Shown here one piece after another: positions 1-8,053 of a stretch of DNA of 25,742 nt; position 1 is the first letter of the stretch; the number at the start of each line of letters is the position of its first letter. The stretch is from DATGHS01 sp035307785 (GTDB taxonomy: Bacteria > Planctomycetota > Planctomycetia > Gemmatales > Gemmataceae). The notes beneath the pieces were generated by a model. It made no database searches. It saw only the letters and a list, made by a program, of their open reading frames with translations, and was not told the DNA's origin. The DNA lies in the NCBI GenBank assembly GCA_035307785.1, contig DATGHS010000455.1, forward strand, positions 1-25,742, in the 5' to 3' direction. The translations under genes were made by a program, and so were the position numbers.

Positions 1-3000
1 TGCCTGGCGCTGGAGCGGCGCTGGGGCGTTTCATGGCTGGCGCAAGCCAGTTCGTTGTTATTGCCGGTAGCGACCCTCGCCGCGTTGCACTGGCTCTGGC
101 CGGCGCGCCCGGAGTTCTGGGGCGGCGTGCTTGCCGGCGAAGCTTTTCTTTTCGTGGTGCTGGAGCGAAAGTGGCAACCTACTGTGGCGCTGGCCTCGTT
201 GCTGGCCGCAGTCATCCCGATGATCGCCGTTGTCGGACAGTTCGCTCCGGTCGATTCGATTGGCCACGCTCTGACAGCGGTAACACTGTCTGCCGTGGCG
301 GTTGTGTACGCGATTCGAGAACGAGAAGCCGGCTACGCCTGGCTCGGCTCCTTCGTATTGCTGTTCGGTCTTGGCCAGGCGCTGTTCCTGGTCCCTGCTC
401 TGAAGCCCGCCATGCCCGGCGTTTTTGTGTTTCTCATTCATGCCTTGCTCCTGCTGCCGTTCCTGTTCGCCCGGAAATGGGAACGGCTGGCGGTAGTCGC
501 AAACGCGCTGTGCCGTTCGGCACAAATCTCTTCGGTGGCCGCCGGAACGCTCCTGATCTTCCACATCACACCCGAAAACCTGCTTCGGCTCCTCCTGGTG
601 AGCGGAGTGCTGGCTGCAGTCTGGTTCCTTTTTGCCCTTGCGGAACGAAGCCGCGCCTGGCTCTCCGCGTTGCAAATAGCCAGCGGCGGGGTCTTGATAT
701 TCACGGTTGCATGGTTGCGAGGCAGCGCGGAACCGGATCTCGGCTTCTCCCGGTCATTTGATTTGTATGGCCTGGGTCTGGCTGGATTGATTTTAGCCTG
801 GACTGCATTGCGCCTGGCATTGCCCGCGAATGAGCTTCTACGAGCAGGGTGGGCTACTTTGGAGCGGCTTATCCTTGGAGTGCTGGTTGCAGCCGTCGCG
901 ATCTTGATGGTGGTGGAAACCATGCCGGCGCTGCTGCGGGAATTACTGCCGGCCCGGCAATTTAATGAGCGTTGGCTGGAACAGGCCCCGCATTTCTTTG
1001 GCGGCTTGCCACTTGGCGCCTGGTTTGTGCTGTTGGCACTGAGTGCGGCGTTGGCCTTGAATCTTTGGGCAGTGCGTGGCCGAGCCGGGCAGACGTTGCT
1101 GCTACTCGGCCTGTTGGTGCTGGCTTCGGCAGCACCGGTATGGGCCAGTCAATCGTGGCTGGAGGCACGGGCTTCGGCCTCGGCATTGCGCTGGGGGCTG
1201 GCTGGTGTTTTCGCACTGCTCTGCCCGCTGTTTTGGTGGCGGGAAGGATTGAGCCGACTGGTGCTGCGCTTTGGCATTCGTGTCGCCGACGAAGACTGGC
1301 CCCTGGCTTTGTCGCCCGTTTCTCTTTTGCGCGGCTGTGCCATCGTCGTTGCGGCCGGCGTGCCTCTCGCGATTACGCTGCTCACCATGGCGATGTTGCT
1401 TGGTGATTCGGTCCCTGCGGGGCCACGTGCGAGTTCTGTCTTTCGAGCAATGGGAATCGTCGCCTCTCATGGCGTTCCGCTGGGGCTGATCATGGCCGGG
1501 CTGGCGGGTCATGCGATTCGCGAGCGGCAACCGCGCTATGCCTTTGCCGGCGGGCTGATCGCCCAGTTGCTCGTCTGCGGCGGCTTTGCGGTCGGCGTGG
1601 CCACCCTACACCTCGCGTTCACCAGCGTCGTTTGGGTGCAACTCTCTCTGCGGGCAGCGCTGACCGCCGCTGCCTGGGCGGGCGGTTGGCTCCTCATTGC
1701 GAACGGCCTCGGCCGTTTCCGCGGTTCCAGCTCCGGCCGCGCTCGCATGCTGCCTTCGACCTGGTGGAATTGCCAAATCGTTCAATCCATTGTGGCTCTT
1801 GGCCTCCTGCTCGCGTGCGTCGCCTTCAGCCTGATTGTGCCAGGCGAACCGGACGCCGGCCTGAATTCCAGTTATCCCGCCGTGCAGGACTGGATGGTCG
1901 CAGCCAGCAGTTGGCTCGGTTGGTCTGCCCTTGCGGCCACCGTTTTCGTGCTGGTCGTGCGCGGCGTATTGGCCGGTGAACGCCGCTGGGGCTTGCTGGT
2001 GGGATTGGCCGCACTCGCGGCAATTGTCCTCGTGGCCCCGCACATGCGGGCGGAGCACGGCTGGGCCTTCCGTACCTTGCTTCTGGGCGGAGCCGGCTGC
2101 ACCTGGGTGTGGAGCGCGTTCTCCAGTCGCCGGGAAGAGGAAAGCGATCATCTTTCCGTTTGGGCCGGCGCCAATGCGCTGCTGACACTCGTGGTCGCGG
2201 GAATCGCGGCGCTCTGGTACCACGATCGCCTTTGGCCGGCGCTTGCTCTGGTGCTCGTCAGCAGTTCGGAAATTTGGCTGGCCCGCCTGCGCCGGCGCGA
2301 TGACTGGGCGTTCATCGGTGGACTGGGTGTGAACGTCGCGGCTTCGCTCATTGTTTGGCACATTTTCGACGGCCGGCGTTTGGACCGATGGTTCATCTAC
2401 TTGCTACAGGCCAATGCGCTGGCGGCGGCAGGCGTGGCATACCTCTGGGATCGGTTCCGCACTCCGTTTGCCGGCGTGCGAAGCCCGGTCTCGTTCCTTC
2501 AACATTCTCTGGCGGCGGCCTTGCTGACCGCTTCGTTATTGCCCGCAACCATATTCATCCTTGTCGCCGCCGGCGAACCTCTGGCTCAATCTCTGCTCCC
2601 TACAGGCTCGTGGCTTGGTTGGGCGGCGTTGGCAAGTGTGGCACTGGTCACGCTCCTTTGGGTGAAGTGTGAAGATCCCCAGCGACTGCATCAGGTTGGC
2701 GGTGTCGCCGCGCTCTTCGTCGGGGCGACCGCGGCATGCACGCTAGCGCGTTGGGACACTGGCAACTGGCTGGCATTCCGTGCTTTGCTTATCTCTTGGG
2801 CTGTGCTAACGGCTGCGCTGTTCCTCATGAGATCGAAAGACCGGCCGCACTGGGCTGCGATCTTCGGGTTCCTGGTGATCTGCATGTCGCTGGGTGCCAG
2901 CATGTTCGACCCCTCGCAACCTCAAGCCGCGGCACTCGGCATGGCGATACTGGCCGTAGTTATCATGGTTCTTGCAGACAGGGAAGCGCACCCATGGTGG

Positions 3001-4344
3001 AAGTACGCCGGCTTCAGCATGCTCACGCTGGCACTCGCGGAAGTGGGCTTCGCGCGCGTGGACGCGGCAGCCGCTGCCCCGTGGCTGCATCGCACGGTAG
3101 CTCTGCTCGCCGCCATCACTGTTGCGACCGTCGGCTACAGCTTTGGCGTCGCCCGGCTGCTCGATCGATCCGGACGCTGGGCCAGCGCCGCCCGGCAGAT
3201 GGGACCGGTGCTGGGGCTCATCGCCGCGGCCGTCGTGGTCTTGGCTATTGCCCAGGAAGGATTGCATTTCGACCAGATTACGAAGAAGACACCGCTCGCG
3301 CCATTCGAGACTGCGATAGTGTTGGCGTCGATCGCGGGGTTGATGGTGGCCGGCATTGCCTTCGCCGTCAAACCCTGGCTCGATCCATTTGGTTTGCCGG
3401 AAAGCGGCCGCAAGCTCTATGTGTACGGAGCGGAATTGCTGCTCATGTTGCTGTTCCTGCACGTGCGCTTCAACGTGCCGGGCTTGTTCCCGCCGGTTCC
3501 CGCGACCATCTGGCCATTCCTGGTGATGGCCATTGCCTTCATCGGCGTCGGGCTGAGCGAATTCTTCCGGCGTTACGATCTGCCGGTGCTGTCGGAACCC
3601 TTGCAACGGACCGGTGTTTTTCTGCCCCTGTTGCCGCTATTGATGTTCTGGCTGAAGCCGCCCGCGGCTCTGCGCGAGCCTTTGGAAGCCAACATCCCCG
3701 GCCTGGTGCCGCTCATGAAGTACTTCGACAGCATGCCCCACCACTTTGGCAGCTACGCGCTGCTCTGGTTCCTGGTGGGTATGCTCTATGCCTGGCTGGC
3801 GGTCACGAAGCGATCCTATCGTTACGCCCTGATCGCTTCGCTTTCGGCGAATGCCGGACTTTGGGCCATGTGGACGCAGCACGATTTATCGTTCTTTGTA
3901 CATCCGCAGTTGTGGCTGGTGCCGCTGGCGCTGATCGTGCTGGCCAGCGAATGGTATCACCGCGCGACGTTGAAGGTGGAAGTTTCCGCCGGGCTGCGCT
4001 GGTTGGGTTTGGGCTTGCTGTACCTCTCGTCCACGGCCGACCTGTTCATCACCGGCTTGGGGCAATCCACGCTATTGCCGTTAGCGCTGGCGGTGCTGGC
4101 CGTCTTCGGCGTGCTGCTGGGCATATTGCTTCGCATTCGCTCGTATCTGTTCCTGGGCGCGGGGTTCCTGGCACTCGACGTATTCAGCATGATCTGGCAT
4201 GCGGCCGTCGATCTCGAACAGACGTGGATCTGGTGGGCATGCGGCATTGCGCTCGGGGCCGCGATCCTGGCGCTGTTCGCCCTCTTCGAAAAGCGCCGGC
4301 CCCAAATGCTCCACATGATGGAAGAAATGCGTACGTGGAAATAA
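1..4344 (+). CDS. Giant polytopic membrane protein, 5' end missing
   Basis: The reading frame is open from base 1, so the true start lies upstream of the window; a TTG at 55 is only the first possible start codon inside it. About 1,448 residues are visible. Nearly the whole length is a succession of hydrophobic stretches of about 20 residues separated by short Arg-rich or Trp-rich loops, which suggests several dozen membrane segments. It ends in a short charged, probably cytoplasmic tail (EKRRPQMLHMMEEMRTWK). I see no catalytic motif, nucleotide-binding motif or soluble domain. The length and composition resemble the very large uncharacterised DUF2339-like membrane proteins, but I cannot confirm that family. 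Some loops recur in similar form (GSWLGWAALA, SSWLGWSALA), hinting at internal duplication. No downstream partner gene follows on this strand. Confidence 0.85.
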   Translation, partial: CLALERRWGVSWLAQASSLLLPVATLAALHWLWPARPEFWGGVLAGEAFLFVVLERKWQPTVALASLLAAVIPMIAVVGQFAPVDSIGHALTAVTLSAVAVVYAIREREAGYAWLGSFVLLFGLGQALFLVPALKPAMPGVFVFLIHALLLLPFLFARKWERLAVVANALCRSAQISSVAAGTLLIFHITPENLLRLLLVSGVLAAVWFLFALAERSRAWLSALQIASGGVLIFTVAWLRGSAEPDLGFSRSFDLYGLGLAGLILAWTALRLALPANELLRAGWATLERLILGVLVAAVAILMVVETMPALLRELLPARQFNERWLEQAPHFFGGLPLGAWFVLLALSAALALNLWAVRGRAGQTLLLLGLLVLASAAPVWASQSWLEARASASALRWGLAGVFALLCPLFWWREGLSRLVLRFGIRVADEDWPLALSPVSLLRGCAIVVAAGVPLAITLLTMAMLLGDSVPAGPRASSVFRAMGIVASHGVPLGLIMAGLAGHAIRERQPRYAFAGGLIAQLLVCGGFAVGVATLHLAFTSVVWVQLSLRAALTAAAWAGGWLLIANGLGRFRGSSSGRARMLPSTWWNCQIVQSIVALGLLLACVAFSLIVPGEPDAGLNSSYPAVQDWMVAASSWLGWSALAATVFVLVVRGVLAGERRWGLLVGLAALAAIVLVAPHMRAEHGWAFRTLLLGGAGCTWVWSAFSSRREEESDHLSVWAGANALLTLVVAGIAALWYHDRLWPALALVLVSSSEIWLARLRRRDDWAFIGGLGVNVAASLIVWHIFDGRRLDRWFIYLLQANALAAAGVAYLWDRFRTPFAGVRSPVSFLQHSLAAALLTASLLPATIFILVAAGEPLAQSLLPTGSWLGWAALASVALVTLLWVKCEDPQRLHQVGGVAALFVGATAACTLARWDTGNWLAFRALLISWAVLTAALFLMRSKDRPHWAAIFGFLVICMSLGASMFDPSQPQAAALGMAILAVVIMVLADREAHPWWKYAGFSMLTLALAEVGFARVDAAAAAPWLHRTVALLAAITVATVGYSFGVARLLDRSGRWASAARQMGPVLGLIAAAVVVLAIAQEGLHFDQITKKTPLAPFETAIVLASIAGLMVAGIAFAVKPWLDPFGLPESGRKLYVYGAELLLMLLFLHVRFNVPGLFPPVPATIWPFLVMAIAFIGVGLSEFFRRYDLPVLSEPLQRTGVFLPLLPLLMFWLKPPAALREPLEANIPGLVPLMKYFDSMPHHFGSYALLWFLVGMLYAWLAVTKRSYRYALIASLSANAGLWAMWTQHDLSFFVHPQLWLVPLALIVLASEWYHRATLKVEVSAGLRWLGLGLLYLSSTADLFITGLGQSTLLPLALAVLAVFGVLLGILLRIRSYLFLGAGFLALDVFSMIWHAAVDLEQTWIWWACGIALGAAILALFALFEKRRPQMLHMMEEMRTWK

Positions 4345-4697
4345 GGCGGTCGATCATCACGGCGGCGCTACAGGGTCGGGCGCAGGCACCGGCCAAGCCT
4401 TTGCCCGCATCTTAATCGACGGCGCAAAACCGCATTATGAACGCGCGAATGTGATATCAGGATATGTTGTGCGCCGAGCGGATTTTGTCGGGTGCGTTGA
4501 GCATGGATGCGAGACTCGCCGTTGCACGCCCAATGCGCTGGCTTGAGCCAGATTAACCTCGGATGGCCCCGTTTTCCCCACGTTGACCGTGGGCAGTTCT
4601 GGAGCAAACGATGGCAGCGGGCCCGCTCAGCCGTCCTCCAATTTCATGAGATCATCCTGTTAGGAATTCCGCATCCTCATGCTTTGACTTCAGGTGG
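4345..4697. other. Intergenic region between convergent genes
   Basis: This stretch separates the convergent ends of the membrane protein and the kinase. I found no convincing gene, RNA gene or strong hairpin in it. Short open frames that cross it lack a ribosome binding site and recognisable protein features. Confidence 0.5.
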
Positions 4698-7268
4698 TCA
4701 AGGCGCGCTTACCTGCCGGGCGATATCGGCCCTGTTGTCGGTTCCGCATCCAACGCGGTTTTCGCCTTCCGCATCGGGATACTCCTTGCCGATTTCGGCT
4801 AGACGGAGATGCATTTTGTTCTTCTGATCAAGCAAATTGAATCTCAGATTCGGGCATTTCACCAGTAAGAACCGAAGCGTCTCGGTATCGATAAACCCCC
4901 GGCTTTGACCATCGTTTACATGAAGCTCCAAAAGCTTTAGATTTGGCAACTTCGCAAGCTGGCGCAATCCCTCTGGAGTGACGCGCCGCTGATTCGCCAG
5001 GTACATGTGTGTAATTTCTTGGCATGTTGAAATCAGGCGCAGGTCGGAATCCGTAAAACTACCGCCTGGTTGGTCACCCACGGTCCCTTCGGCAACCAGG
5101 AGTTGCTTCACGTGCATCCGGGCAAAGTTCATTCGCACGGCCCAATCGACTGGCAGATCACAATCGACAATATCTAATGTGCGCAAGTCGTCACAATGCC
5201 GCAACATGGCCAAACATTGGAGTATGCCCGTACGCATCCCTAGGTACCGCACGTGGAAATACCGAGTTCCAGGAATCGCCAATCGACTGACATCTATCGC
5301 CGACAAGTCTCTGCCCCCGACAAGAGTGCCTTCCATGTTTTCCATGACATCGAAGTCGACGTCCAAAAACGGCGCGAAGTTTGCCCCAGCATTTTTCCAA
5401 TCCAGGATGGCCAAGTGCATTGTCCTTCCATCACCGAAATGGACTCGGCGGACCATTACCTTCTGGTCCTCAAGATCGCGCACAGCTCTTTCAGAAGCCT
5501 TTTTCAGTTCTTCGCTCGTATACAATCTGGGTTCAATGCTGAATCGTCCGTTACCCGGGACAAATAACAATGGTCGCTCCACCAAATGCTTCTTCTCCGC
5601 GTCATCCTGCGTCAGCTTGATGTGCGCCATGCCCGGAATGCGTCGTTTTGTATTCGATTTGTCGGCGAATTTGTAATAAAAGACCAGCCGGTAGTTGGGA
5701 TTCGGATTCTCAATTTCCCACTCGAATTTCAGCATGGCATCGGGATTGGGCGCTGCTTCTTGTGTTTTCGGTTCAAGCATTCGTACGCGCACTTTGACTT
5801 CATCGCGCTCGCACACGCCCGGCTCATTCGCAATCTGCGCCGGCGGCTCCGGGATCGGCGTGCGAGCGCGCAGTAACCACCGGTCAACAGCTGTCGCCGC
5901 CAGCGCAACTGCGACAAGCAGCAATATGATCCGCCAACGGCGTTGCAACCACCTTAAGCTGGAAATCCAAAAGAGCGCCGCGCGCGAAGTCGCCTTTTGC
6001 GCGCCCAACAACTGCTTCAAGTCATCGGCCAGCTCCGCCGCGCTGGCGTAGCGCCGCCCAGGCTTCTTCGCCAAACATTTCAAGCATATCGCCTCAAGTC
6101 CCGGCTCAACCGTGTTGTTTACTCGTCGCGGGGAGCCTGGCCGGTCGTCCAGCACCTGCCGCATTATCTGCACCGAGTTCTCGCCCTCAAATGGCGGTCT
6201 TCCCGTTAGCGCGTGGTACAGCGTCGCCCCCAGGCCGTATACATCCGTCCGTGCGTCGATGGCCTTGTTGCCGCGCGCTTGCTCCGGCGACATGTACGAC
6301 GGCGTGCCCAGCTCCGCCCGGCTCGGCGTCGCTTGCATTTGCAGCGGCTCAAGCTGCTTGGCGAGCCCGAAATCCGCAATCTTGCCGCTTAACGAACTCG
6401 ACGAGCCGGAAGCGTAAGCGACGGATGCGCCGCCGTCGCTTACGCTTCCGGGTCGTTCGGAACCCGTCAACAAGATATTCCCCGGCTTCAAATCGCGGTG
6501 CAAGATGCTGTGCTGATGCGCATGATGCACGGCGCGGGCCAGTTGCTCGAACAGCACGGCGGCTTCTCGGCTCGCCAGCGGACCGGATTCGAGCAACTTC
6601 GAAAGCGAGCCGCCGGGGACGTATTGCATGGTGAAATACGGGCAGCCATCGACATCTCCCACGTCGTAGACCGTCACCAAGTTTGGGTGATCGAGCTTGG
6701 CCACGGCCCGGGCTTCGGCCTGGAAGCGCGCCACCGCCTCGGCCCGCAGCTTCTCCGGCAAGCCGTCGAGGTAATCGGGCCGAATGCACTTGAGTGCGAC
6801 CAATCGCCCGCCGGCCTTGATTTGCCGCGCCTTGAAGACCGCCCCCATTCCGCCTTGACCGATTTTTTCGAGAAGCTCATAGCCGTTGATGGTTTGGCCA
6901 ACGAAGAACGGCCCCGGCGACCAGGCAGACGACAAGCCGTTTGGCGGCGGCGTGGACGGCAACGAATCGACTGTCGATGATGATGGCCGGGCGGTGAAGA
7001 CCTCGTTCACGATAGACGTGTAGTGTGGAAAACGCTCGGCATACTCCAATGCTTGCGGATTCTGGCCCAGCGCTTGCCGAAGTTCCACTTCCAGCTCTAG
7101 CAACTTCCGGAAGATGAATTCCCGATCGGCTTCCGCCAAGTTTGCCAATAGAAGTTCGATCTTCGACGCATTGCCGGCCCGCCAGCCGTCTTCGAGCCGG
7201 TCGCAGAGCGCATTCGCTTGTTGCAACAACGCCAAAGGCGGCGAACTGGAAATGAGGGGGTCAATCAT
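4698..7268 (-). CDS. Receptor-type Ser/Thr protein kinase with LRR-like C-terminus, interrupted by a REP-derived insert
   Basis: A protein of 856 aa from the ATG at 7268. A longer frame to 7343 exists, but its first 25 residues are translated palindrome sequence, so I reject it. An acidic N-terminal region (1-125) is followed by a Hanks-type kinase domain: glycine loop GQGGMGAV (137-144), VALK lysine 160, catalytic loop HRDLKPGN (257-264), DFG 299-301, GTPSYMSPEQA 321-331, and TDVYGLG. A single TM helix lies at about 446-465. The extracytoplasmic part has an early beta-rich stretch and then LRR-like segments (LRTLDIVDC, LPNLKLLELHV). All key catalytic residues are present. Residues about 269-296 between the catalytic loop and DFG are unusually long and Gly/Ser/Ala-rich, and coincide with a palindromic repeat. 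It lies downstream of an ECF sigma factor, a pairing typical of planctomycetes, so it probably acts with that sigma factor in signal transduction. Confidence 0.93.
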   Translation of the reverse strand: MIDPLISSSPPLALLQQANALCDRLEDGWRAGNASKIELLLANLAEADREFIFRKLLELEVELRQALGQNPQALEYAERFPHYTSIVNEVFTARPSSSTVDSLPSTPPPNGLSSAWSPGPFFVGQTINGYELLEKIGQGGMGAVFKARQIKAGGRLVALKCIRPDYLDGLPEKLRAEAVARFQAEARAVAKLDHPNLVTVYDVGDVDGCPYFTMQYVPGGSLSKLLESGPLASREAAVLFEQLARAVHHAHQHSILHRDLKPGNILLTGSERPGSVSDGGASVAYASGSSSSLSGKIADFGLAKQLEPLQMQATPSRAELGTPSYMSPEQARGNKAIDARTDVYGLGATLYHALTGRPPFEGENSVQIMRQVLDDRPGSPRRVNNTVEPGLEAICLKCLAKKPGRRYASAAELADDLKQLLGAQKATSRAALFWISSLRWLQRRWRIILLLVAVALAATAVDRWLLRARTPIPEPPAQIANEPGVCERDEVKVRVRMLEPKTQEAAPNPDAMLKFEWEIENPNPNYRLVFYYKFADKSNTKRRIPGMAHIKLTQDDAEKKHLVERPLLFVPGNGRFSIEPRLYTSEELKKASERAVRDLEDQKVMVRRVHFGDGRTMHLAILDWKNAGANFAPFLDVDFDVMENMEGTLVGGRDLSAIDVSRLAIPGTRYFHVRYLGMRTGILQCLAMLRHCDDLRTLDIVDCDLPVDWAVRMNFARMHVKQLLVAEGTVGDQPGGSFTDSDLRLISTCQEITHMYLANQRRVTPEGLRQLAKLPNLKLLELHVNDGQSRGFIDTETLRFLLVKCPNLRFNLLDQKNKMHLRLAEIGKEYPDAEGENRVGCGTDNRADIARQVSAP
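6401..6456. repeat. REP-like palindrome inside the kinase gene
   Basis: The 24-nt arms (6401-6424 and 6433-6456) are complementary except for one base, with an 8-nt loop. The arms match those of the palindromes flanking the RAYT gene. Read on the minus strand in the kinase frame, the repeat encodes residues about 272-291 of the kinase (containing GSVSDGGASVAYASGS) without a stop. Confidence 0.92.
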
Positions 7269-7280
7269 GGGGTTTTCCCG

Positions 7281-7340
7281 ACGAGCCGGAAGCGTAAGCG
7301 ACGGATGCGGCTGGCTCCGTCGCTCACGCTTCCGGCTCGT
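7281..7340. repeat. REP full palindrome, kinase-side copy
   Basis: The 24-nt arms (7281-7304 and 7317-7340) have one mismatch and a 12-nt loop. Each arm contains the core CCGGAAGCGTAAGCGACGG or a one-base variant. On its own an arm can fold as an imperfect hairpin (CCG/CGG, GC/GC) closed by a GTAA loop. It lies just upstream of the kinase start codon, in its leader. Confidence 0.92.
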
Positions 7341-7347
7341 CATCTTT

Positions 7348-7390
7348 GCGACGGATGCGGGAATGTCCGTCGCTTACGCTTCCGGCTCGT
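7348..7390. repeat. REP half unit at the 3' end of the RAYT gene
   Basis: One complete 24-nt arm lies at 7367-7390. On the other side only the inner 7 nt (GCGACGG, 7348-7354) remain. The arm overlaps the 3' end of the RAYT coding region: its GCGTAAGCG core supplies the stop codon TAA (7374-7376) and the last residues EPEA. Confidence 0.88.
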
Positions 7391-7907
7391 TATGCTTGGT
7401 TTCGTCAATCCTGTTGTCATAATGCGCCATCATTTCACCCTGCTCGTCGATAACGTATGTAACTTTAGACTCCAGTGCAGCCCAAGAGTTCAAATAAATC
7501 GTGCTGCCGTGTTGTGTCCAGCGGTCGCGGTCGGCCGCTTCGACGAAATCTTCGCGCAGCCGGCGACTGGCCCAAGCCTTGAAATCGGCCATGACTTTCT
7601 CCGGCTCCTCGCGGGCAGTTACTACGACGTGAACATGGTTGGTCCGAACATGCGCCGCCCACAACCGCCAGCGCCGGTGAGCCGCCACTTCGCAGATGGT
7701 TCGCAGCACTACGGCACGCCGCGCTTCATCGAGAAAATACGGCTCCTGCCGCATGGCCATTCGCCGAGCCCGCTCCATTTTGGCATTAGCTGGCAATAAG
7801 GGCTCGCCGGGCAAATTGTGTTGCCGGTCCACGGAACCCTCGGGCCGGCCATGCAGCCAAGTGCCATATGTTGTGAACGTCAAGAAGTACGCCAAAGGTT
7901 CCCCCAC
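7374..7907 (-). CDS. REP-associated tyrosine transposase (RAYT, Y1 family)
   Basis: A protein of about 177 aa from a GTG at 7907, preceded by GGAG at good spacing. A TTG at 7919 is the alternative and has no ribosome binding site. The protein starts with the Y1/RAYT signature YFLTFTTYGTWLHG. It has the HUH-type metal-binding motif HVH within RTNHVHVVV (about residues 91-93) and a candidate catalytic tyrosine in the late helix VTYVIDEQGE (about residue 151). Such enzymes cleave and rejoin single-stranded DNA at hairpin-forming REP sequences, and are usually single-copy, vertically kept genes. The gene sits between two REP doublets, with the same orientation as the sigma factor upstream and the kinase downstream. 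Its stop codon lies in the repeat. It appears intact. Confidence 0.88.
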   Translation of the reverse strand: MGEPLAYFLTFTTYGTWLHGRPEGSVDRQHNLPGEPLLPANAKMERARRMAMRQEPYFLDEARRAVVLRTICEVAAHRRWRLWAAHVRTNHVHVVVTAREEPEKVMADFKAWASRRLREDFVEAADRDRWTQHGSTIYLNSWAALESKVTYVIDEQGEMMAHYDNRIDETKHNEPEA

Positions 7908-7928
7908 ATGCGTCTCCAATCAGCACCC

Positions 7929-7989
7929 ACGAGCCGGAAGCGTAAGCGACGGATCAAGGTGGGATCCGTCGCTTACGCTTCCGGCTCAT
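7929..7989. repeat. REP full palindrome upstream of the RAYT gene
   Basis: The 24-nt arms (7929-7952 and 7966-7989) have one mismatch. Pairing extends inward through GATC/GATC, leaving a 7-nt loop at 7956-7962. The arms are the same as in the other copies. It lies just upstream of the RAYT start and its ribosome binding site. Confidence 0.92.
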
Positions 7990-8010
7990 TATTTCGCTCG
8001 CGTAGTATAT

Positions 8011-8053
8011 GCGACGGAGTCACTGCGGTCCGTCGCTTACGCTTCCGGCTCGT
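8011..8053. repeat. REP half unit abutting the sigma factor stop
   Basis: One complete 24-nt arm lies at 8030-8053. The other side keeps only the inner GCGACGG (8011-8017), the same truncation as in the copy at 7348-7390. The outer end overlaps by one base the TGA stop of the ECF sigma gene (8053-8055). Confidence 0.88.

Larger units (their letters stand above)
7281..8053 (-). mobile_element. RAYT gene with flanking REP doublets (REP/RAYT unit)
   Basis: A Y1-type transposase gene is bordered on each side by the same arrangement, one full palindrome followed by one half unit (7281-7390 and 7929-8053). The unit fills nearly all the space between the ECF sigma factor stop (8053) and the kinase start (7268). 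This is the layout known for REP-associated tyrosine transposases, which act on the REP hairpins beside their own gene. I do not see flanking target duplications, as expected for HUH-type Y1 enzymes. Insertion between a pre-existing sigma/kinase gene pair is my inference. Confidence 0.8.

Noticed and set aside
2736..4415. A 559-aa plus-strand open frame in another phase of the membrane protein gene
   Set aside because: It is Arg/Ala/His-rich as expected of an out-of-frame reading of GC-rich DNA; the membrane protein in frame 1 is coherent throughout.
4507..4827. 106-aa plus-strand open frame in the spacer before the kinase
   Set aside because: It overlaps the kinase 3' end in antisense and has no recognisable protein features.
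7269..7343. N-terminal 25-residue extension of the kinase
   Set aside because: It is the translation of the REP palindrome (Arg-rich), and a plausible ATG follows at 7268.
6401..8053. Repeated units considered as a CRISPR array
   Set aside because: The units are palindromic, in both orientations, unevenly spaced, interrupted by genes, and have no cas genes nearby.
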